This document shows positions 1 through 4,200 of a stretch of DNA of 7,056 bases, piece after piece. The DNA is from UBA8752 sp042095055 (lineage in GTDB: Bacteria; Bacteroidota; Bacteroidia; Flavobacteriales_D; Sanyastnellaceae). Where the stretch lies: positions 1-7,056 of the forward strand of contig JBELBZ010000061.1 of NCBI GenBank assembly GCA_042095055.1. The letters run 5' to 3'. Below the pieces are notes generated by a model. That model saw only the letters and a program-made list of their open reading frames with translations. It was not told where the DNA came from and ran no database searches. Positions within the stretch are counted from its first letter, which is position 1, and each line of letters begins with the position of its first letter. A program made the position numbers and the translations under genes.

Positions 1-188
1 CCAATGGTGCGCCTTATCTCGAACAATTTCACGATGAAAATGGGGCGTTGCATGGCCCCCAAAAGCGCTGGGGTCGAAACGGTATTTTGGATTTAAACCT
101 TCAATTCGAACATGGTCAGGAACTGGACGCAGCGGGCCGTCCTCTGCCTAACAATCGGGGGCAGTTTTCCACTTCTGGAGGCTGCTGA
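1..188 (+). CDS. MORN-like repeat protein, C-terminal fragment (5' end outside window)
   Basis: The reading frame is open from the window edge (first whole codon at base 3) to a TGA at 186-188, giving about 61 residues. The segment around HGPQKRWGRNGILDLN, followed by FEHGQELDAAGRPLP, has the alternating 'G-x-x-x-x-W/Y-x-x-N-G-x-L-x-x-x-x-x-F-x-x-G' pattern of bacterial MORN-variant repeats (the MORN_2/YwqK-antitoxin-like type), with a preceding half-unit, 'YLEQFHDENGALHG'. These repeats form beta-hairpin rods, and their function in bacteria is mostly unknown. The tail after the last repeat is low-complexity (NNRGQFSTSGGC). The gene ends 75 bases before the stop of the convergent DUF1287 gene. 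No start, signal peptide or partner can be judged because the 5' end is missing. Since only about two repeat units are visible, the family call is moderate; the alternative is an unrelated hypothetical protein. Confidence 0.6.
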   Translation, partial: NGAPYLEQFHDENGALHGPQKRWGRNGILDLNLQFEHGQELDAAGRPLPNNRGQFSTSGGC

Positions 189-263
189 TTGATTTCTCAT
201 CGAACTTTTTCTGTACCTGATGGGGCTCAGTCATGGCGAGTCCGTGGTGCCGTATTTCAGCTT
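189..263. other. Convergent intergenic gap, no clear terminator
   Basis: This 75-base gap lies between two genes that end towards each other. It contains a short T run (about 206-211) after 'CATCGAAC', but I found no strong GC-rich hairpin in front of it. The best stem nearby sits over the stop codon of the minus-strand gene (listed separately). How transcription ends here is not evident from the sequence. Confidence 0.4.
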
Positions 264-289
264 TCACCGCAGGCGGTAGATGCGGTGAA
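263..289. repeat. Inverted repeat at the 3' end of the DUF1287 gene
   Basis: TTCACCGC at 263-270 is perfectly complementary to GCGGTGAA at 282-289, with an 11-base loop. The stem covers the last codons and the stop (264-266) of the minus-strand gene. It could be part of a transcript 3'-end structure, but no U-rich tract follows on either strand, so an intrinsic terminator is not supported. An 8-base match like this can also arise by chance in coding sequence. Confidence 0.3.
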
Positions 290-902
290 GAGGGAAGGAG
301 TTGGGTTTGGCGTCTGCCCAGACGCCGTGGCCGATGTTGTGCATGATGCGCCGGTTGGTGACCGCCACGCCGACGTGGTTGGAGCGCTTGCGGCCGACTT
401 TCCACCAGACGATGTCGCCGGCCTGGACGGACTGGTCCACGGGCACCACCTGCCAGTCGGGGTGGTCGGCCAGGACCGCTCCGATGTTGGGGACGCGGCG
501 GTGGTCGATGTGGGTGTCGGTGGCCTTGCCGCCCTGCTGGCGGTGGTGGAAGACTTCTTCTTGCAAATCGAGGCCGGCGCAGCGCAGCGCGCGGATCACG
601 ACGTCGGTGCAGACGCCCGTCGTTTCGGGGACGTCGCCCATCGGGAAGTCGATGCGGACGTAGTCGGGGACATAGCGGACGTAGTGGGGTAGCTCGGCGG
701 CGCAGCTGGCGATGCGCTGGGGGCAGAAGTCGCAGTGGACCTCGGCAGTGGGGGTGACGCGCGGCTGGTGGGCGAGGCGGGCCGCCGTGCGGATGGCTTC
801 AGGGCCCAGGTCTCGGATGTCCTCGGCCGAATAGGGGGAGAGCAGGGCGAGGGCGGTGACCACGGTGGCGAGCAGGCAGGACAGGAAAAGGAATCGGCGC
901 AT
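264..902 (-). CDS. Exported DUF1287 family protein (YijF-like), putative NlpC/P60-type fold
   Basis: The product has 212 residues. Residues 1-26 (MRRF, then a hydrophobic run LFLSCLLATVVTALALL, ending SPYSA) look like a signal peptide, which supports this ATG over longer alternatives; AAAAGG lies just upstream but is only 2-3 bases from the start. The DUF1287 core is recognisable: GDVPETTGVCTDVVIRALR (residues 89-107), GLDLQ (110-114), IDHRRVPNI (132-140), GDIVWW (162-167), HVGV (176-179) and HNIGHG (188-193). From the family pattern, Cys98 and His176, with His188 or Asn189, are plausible catalytic residues of a cysteine-peptidase/amidase-like fold; this is inferred, and the biochemical role of the family is not established. 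A peptidoglycan or envelope substrate would fit the export signal. An unusual Cys-containing stretch (Cys57, Cys60, Cys67) precedes the core. The gene stands alone on its strand, divergent from the phosphatase gene and convergent with the MORN-like gene. Confidence 0.88.
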   Translation of the reverse strand: MRRFLFLSCLLATVVTALALLSPYSAEDIRDLGPEAIRTAARLAHQPRVTPTAEVHCDFCPQRIASCAAELPHYVRYVPDYVRIDFPMGDVPETTGVCTDVVIRALRCAGLDLQEEVFHHRQQGGKATDTHIDHRRVPNIGAVLADHPDWQVVPVDQSVQAGDIVWWKVGRKRSNHVGVAVTNRRIMHNIGHGVWADAKPNSFPLHRIYRLR

Positions 903-985
903 GCCCTTTTAACACGCACCGACTTGGTCTTATTGCCCGCGGTGGTGGGCTCGGGAGGGGGCTTTGGCGGCAGATGTTGTCCGAA

Positions 986-1001
986 TGTGAACGGTGTGAA
1001 C
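986..1001 (+). repeat. Tandem TGTGAAC direct repeat upstream of the phosphatase gene
   Basis: TGTGAAC occurs at 986-992 and again at 995-1001, so the two copies start 9 bases apart. A looser related sequence (TGTTAAT) follows at about 1006-1012. Direct heptamer repeats next to a promoter are a common form of response-regulator site. E. coli and Bacillus Pho boxes are direct repeats, but with an 11-base period and different sequence, so this is not a match to either. Chance is possible for two 7-base words. Confidence 0.25.
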
Positions 1002-1032
1002 TTGGTGTTAATGTCGTTGGGGGGTGTATAAT
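1002..1032 (+). promoter_or_regulatory. Candidate promoter for the giant phosphatase gene
   Basis: TATAAT at 1027-1032 is preceded by TTGGTG at 1002-1007, a spacing of 19 bases. This resembles a sigma-70-type promoter, but the spacing is wide and the Bacteroidota -7 consensus (TAnnTTTG) is not matched. If used, it would give a leader of roughly 180 bases before the ATG at 1223. The two TGTGAAC repeats lie immediately upstream. Treat this as a weak candidate only. Confidence 0.25.
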
Positions 1033-1222
1033 GCCCTTTAAGTCGGGGTTTCTCGGCTTTTCCGAATGGATGAATGGGGTTATCGTCCATTATCAACGCA
1101 CCGCGTAAACGTGGCTTTACAATGGCGTTCATCAAGGTTAACTCCGAGGTCCATCATTCATCATCGAATGGGCCAAGGCTCTGGGCAAAGTCGACGGGAA
1201 CTTTCCGCTTCAAACCAAACCC

Positions 1223-4200
1223 ATGCGACTTTTTAGTACCCCGCTCTCGCTCCTGGTGATCTTGCTGTCCTCCATCTCGGTGATGGCGCAGTATCCGGAT
1301 GCGCAGGTCTCTGACCCCAACTATCCCTTTTACCACGGTGTGGCCTCAGGAGATGCCCTAGAGGACCGTGTGATCATCTGGACGCGCGTCAGCGCCGAAG
1401 ACGCTCCGGCCAACGTGGAGGTGACGTACACCCTGTCCACCGAAGCCGACATGAGCACGGTGGCCTCGACGGGCACGTTCACCACCGATGCGGACCGCGA
1501 CTACACCGTCAAGATGGATGTGACCGGATTGCAGGCCGACACCTGGTACTACTACCAGTTTGAGGCCGAGGGAGGCGCCAGTCCCATTGGACGGACGCGG
1601 ACCTTGCCCACGGCGTTGGACAATCCCTCTGACTTCCGTTTCGCCTTGGCGTCCTGCGCCAACTACGAAGGGGGGTACTTTAACGCTTACGGCGACATCG
1701 CTGCGCGGAATGACCTCGATGCTGTCTTCCAGGTTGGTGACTACATCTATGAGTATGGCGGAGGCACGTACGGAAATGGCGTGCGGACCCACCTTCCCAA
1801 CACGGAGGTCATCACCGTGGACGAGTACCGCGCCCGCCACAGCAACTACAAGCTGGATCAAGACTTGGCGGCGGCTCACCGGCAGTACCCGTGGTACATG
1901 AGCTGGGACGACCACGAGACGGTCAACAACAGCTATGCCACAGGGGCGGAGAACCACGACCCGGCCACAGAAGGGGACTGGATCGAGCGTCGCAATGCCG
2001 CCCTGCAGGCCTACTACGAGTGGAATCCTGTTCGGGACATTGTCTACACGGACACCAGCGTGCCCGCTTACCGTGCGGTGCAGGTCGGTGATTTGGCCAA
2101 ATTCTACATTCTCGAGACCCGCTTGAACGCCCGTTCGCCGGAGGTGCCCCTGCCCAATGTGGAGCTTCTCTACACGGATCCTGCGGCCTACCTCGCGGAC
2201 CTCGCCAATCTCCAGGGCATTTACACCTCCAACACCGCATCCCTCGATCCCAATCGCACCATGTTGGGTGGCAATCAAAAGACATGGTTGACCGGAGAGT
2301 TTGCGTCCAGCACGGCCCAGTGGAACGTTGTCGTCAACCAGACGGTCATGGCCGGCCTTCCGATTGCCGATTTGACCGAGCCGGTCGACGCTTTGGGCGG
2401 GGCCAGCATTGCGGATGCCTTTGCCGCCCAGACGGGCGGACTTGACATCGGCAGCGCCGTGTTTTTGAGCTATGACAACTGGGATGGCTTTGCCGCTGAC
2501 CGCGCTTGGCTCTACGGCACCATGAATGCCGTGGGCCTGTCCAACCCGGTGGTATTGACCGGAGACATCCACAGCAGCTGGGCCAATACCTTGGTGGACT
2601 TCCTGAACCCGACCGAGACCGTGGGCGTGGAATTCGTGACCACGCAAATTGCAGGAAACGTTCGCTCCTTCGGTCAGTCCAATGAGGACGTGGAAGCCCT
2701 CCTCTCGTGGGTGGAGTACTTCAACCAGGTGAGCAACGGCTATACGGTGATTGACCTGGACGCCACCCGCGCCCAGGCGGACTACGTGACGATCCAGTCC
2801 ACGTTGGGCAACAACGTCGCGTGGAACAACCCGACCGGAAACACCGGCATCGAAGACCGGGAAAACTTCACCACGACCGTGGACGGCAGCTACGTGAGCT
2901 ATGCGGACAGCTACCGCCCGCTCGTGGCGAACGGCTTGGAGTTGGACACCTTGCCCCGCTCCATTCTCGCCGCCTTCAATGTGCTGCCCGAGGCAGAGAA
3001 TGCGGCCCCCTTGGCCGAGGACATCGTCGACAACTCCACGGAGAGTGGGGATTGCGGCCTGTTCTTCTCCGAATACGCAGAAGGATCCTCCAATAACAAG
3101 TACCTCGAGATCTACAACCCCACGGGAGACGAGATCGACTTGACCCAATACGCCTTCCCGAATGTGGGCAATGCACCGAATGTGCCGGGTGAATACGAGT
3201 TCTGGAACGAATTCGACGCTGGCGCCACCATTGGCGCGGGCGAGACATACATGATCGTCCACCCTTCGGCTGAGGCCGGCTTGTTGGCTGTGGCGGACAT
3301 AACCTTCTCCTTCCTTTCCAATGGCGACGATGGGTTCATCCTCGTCGAAGGCACGGAGGCGGATTTCACCATGGTGGATGCCATCGGAAATTGGGACGGA
3401 GATCCCGGTTCAGGCTGGGATGTCGCCGGTGTGAGCAATGGCACCAAGGACCACACCCTGCGCCGCAAGTCCGACGTGACCCAAGGCAACGGAGGCGACT
3501 GGTATGCCTCTGCTGGAACCAATGCGGATGACAGCGAGTGGATTGTCCTGGAGAACAATTACAGCATCAACAACGCTTACGAAGGATTGGACAGCCATGA
3601 CTTCACGGGCACGTGCGGCGCGCCGGCGCCCGGAGAGGAGCTGACCATGCGCATCTTCCACAACAACGATGGGGAGAGCGCGCTGCTCGGTGTGGACCAT
3701 TTCGGTGCCTTGCTCAACGACATGCGCGCTGCCTCCGACCAGGCGGGCATCCCACACGTGATGGTCAGCTCCGGCGACAACGTCAAGCCCAGTCTTGCCT
3801 TCAACGTGTTCCTCGAAGGCGGTCCGTCGTATGACGCTATCGCCCTCGACCACCTCGACTACAGCGGCATCTGCATCGGCAACCACGATTTCGACGCCGG
3901 TACGGAAGTGCTCGCCGATTTGATCGAAGCCTTCCCGAACAACCCGACGCCGTTCCTGAGCGCCAACCTCGACTTCACCAACGAGCCCAGCCTCGACGCC
4001 TTGGTGCAGCAGGGCCGCATCGCCCGGTCCATCACCTTGGATGTGGACGGACAGCAAGTCGGCCTCATCGGCCTCACGACCCGCGACCTTGCGGGCGTTA
4101 CCGCCCCGGGCAACACCATCATCGGACAAGACCTCGCCGGCATCCTGCAGGCTGAGGTGGACAGCCTCGAAGGCTTGGGCATCGACAAGATCATCCTTGT

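Larger units (their letters stand above)
903..1222. promoter_or_regulatory. Divergent intergenic region between the DUF1287 and phosphatase genes
   Basis: This 320-base region separates two divergently transcribed genes for exported proteins and must hold promoters for both. I see no RNA gene or convincing small protein in it. It is less GC-rich around 1000-1170 than the flanking genes. Candidate signals are a TATAAT at 1027-1032 and two direct copies of TGTGAAC at 986-992 and 995-1001. Neither start codon has a well-placed Shine-Dalgarno sequence; the 20 bases before 1223 are C- and A-rich instead, which is ordinary for Bacteroidota. A short frame continuous with the phosphatase gene runs from a stop at 1139-1141, but contains no ATG, GTG or TTG before 1223. 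Confidence 0.6.

Noticed and set aside
189..692. Plus-strand open frame of 167 codons over the DUF1287 gene
   Set aside because: It is antisense to a gene with a clear signal peptide and family motifs; the product is Asp/Val/Gly-rich with no known features.
596..1135. Minus-strand frame extending from the intergenic region into the DUF1287 gene
   Set aside because: It overlaps the DUF1287 gene in another frame, becomes Pro/Ser/Ala-rich low-complexity sequence there, has no recognisable domain, and begins at a TTG.
1142..1222. Possible N-terminal extension of the phosphatase in the same frame (contains EWAKALGKVDG)
   Set aside because: It looks protein-like, but there is no ATG, GTG or TTG between the stop at 1139-1141 and 1223, and the signal peptide starts properly at 1223.
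1074..1259. Plus-strand 61-codon frame overlapping the phosphatase start
   Set aside because: It is out of frame with the phosphatase and has no homology that I recognise; its end lies inside the signal peptide coding region.
1358..3262. Minus-strand open frame of 634 codons
   Set aside because: It is the codon-aligned antisense of the PhoD region and stays open only because the sense gene lacks TTA, CTA and TCA codons. The translation is Val/Gly/His-rich with no recognisable domain, while the sense strand shows clear PhoD motifs.
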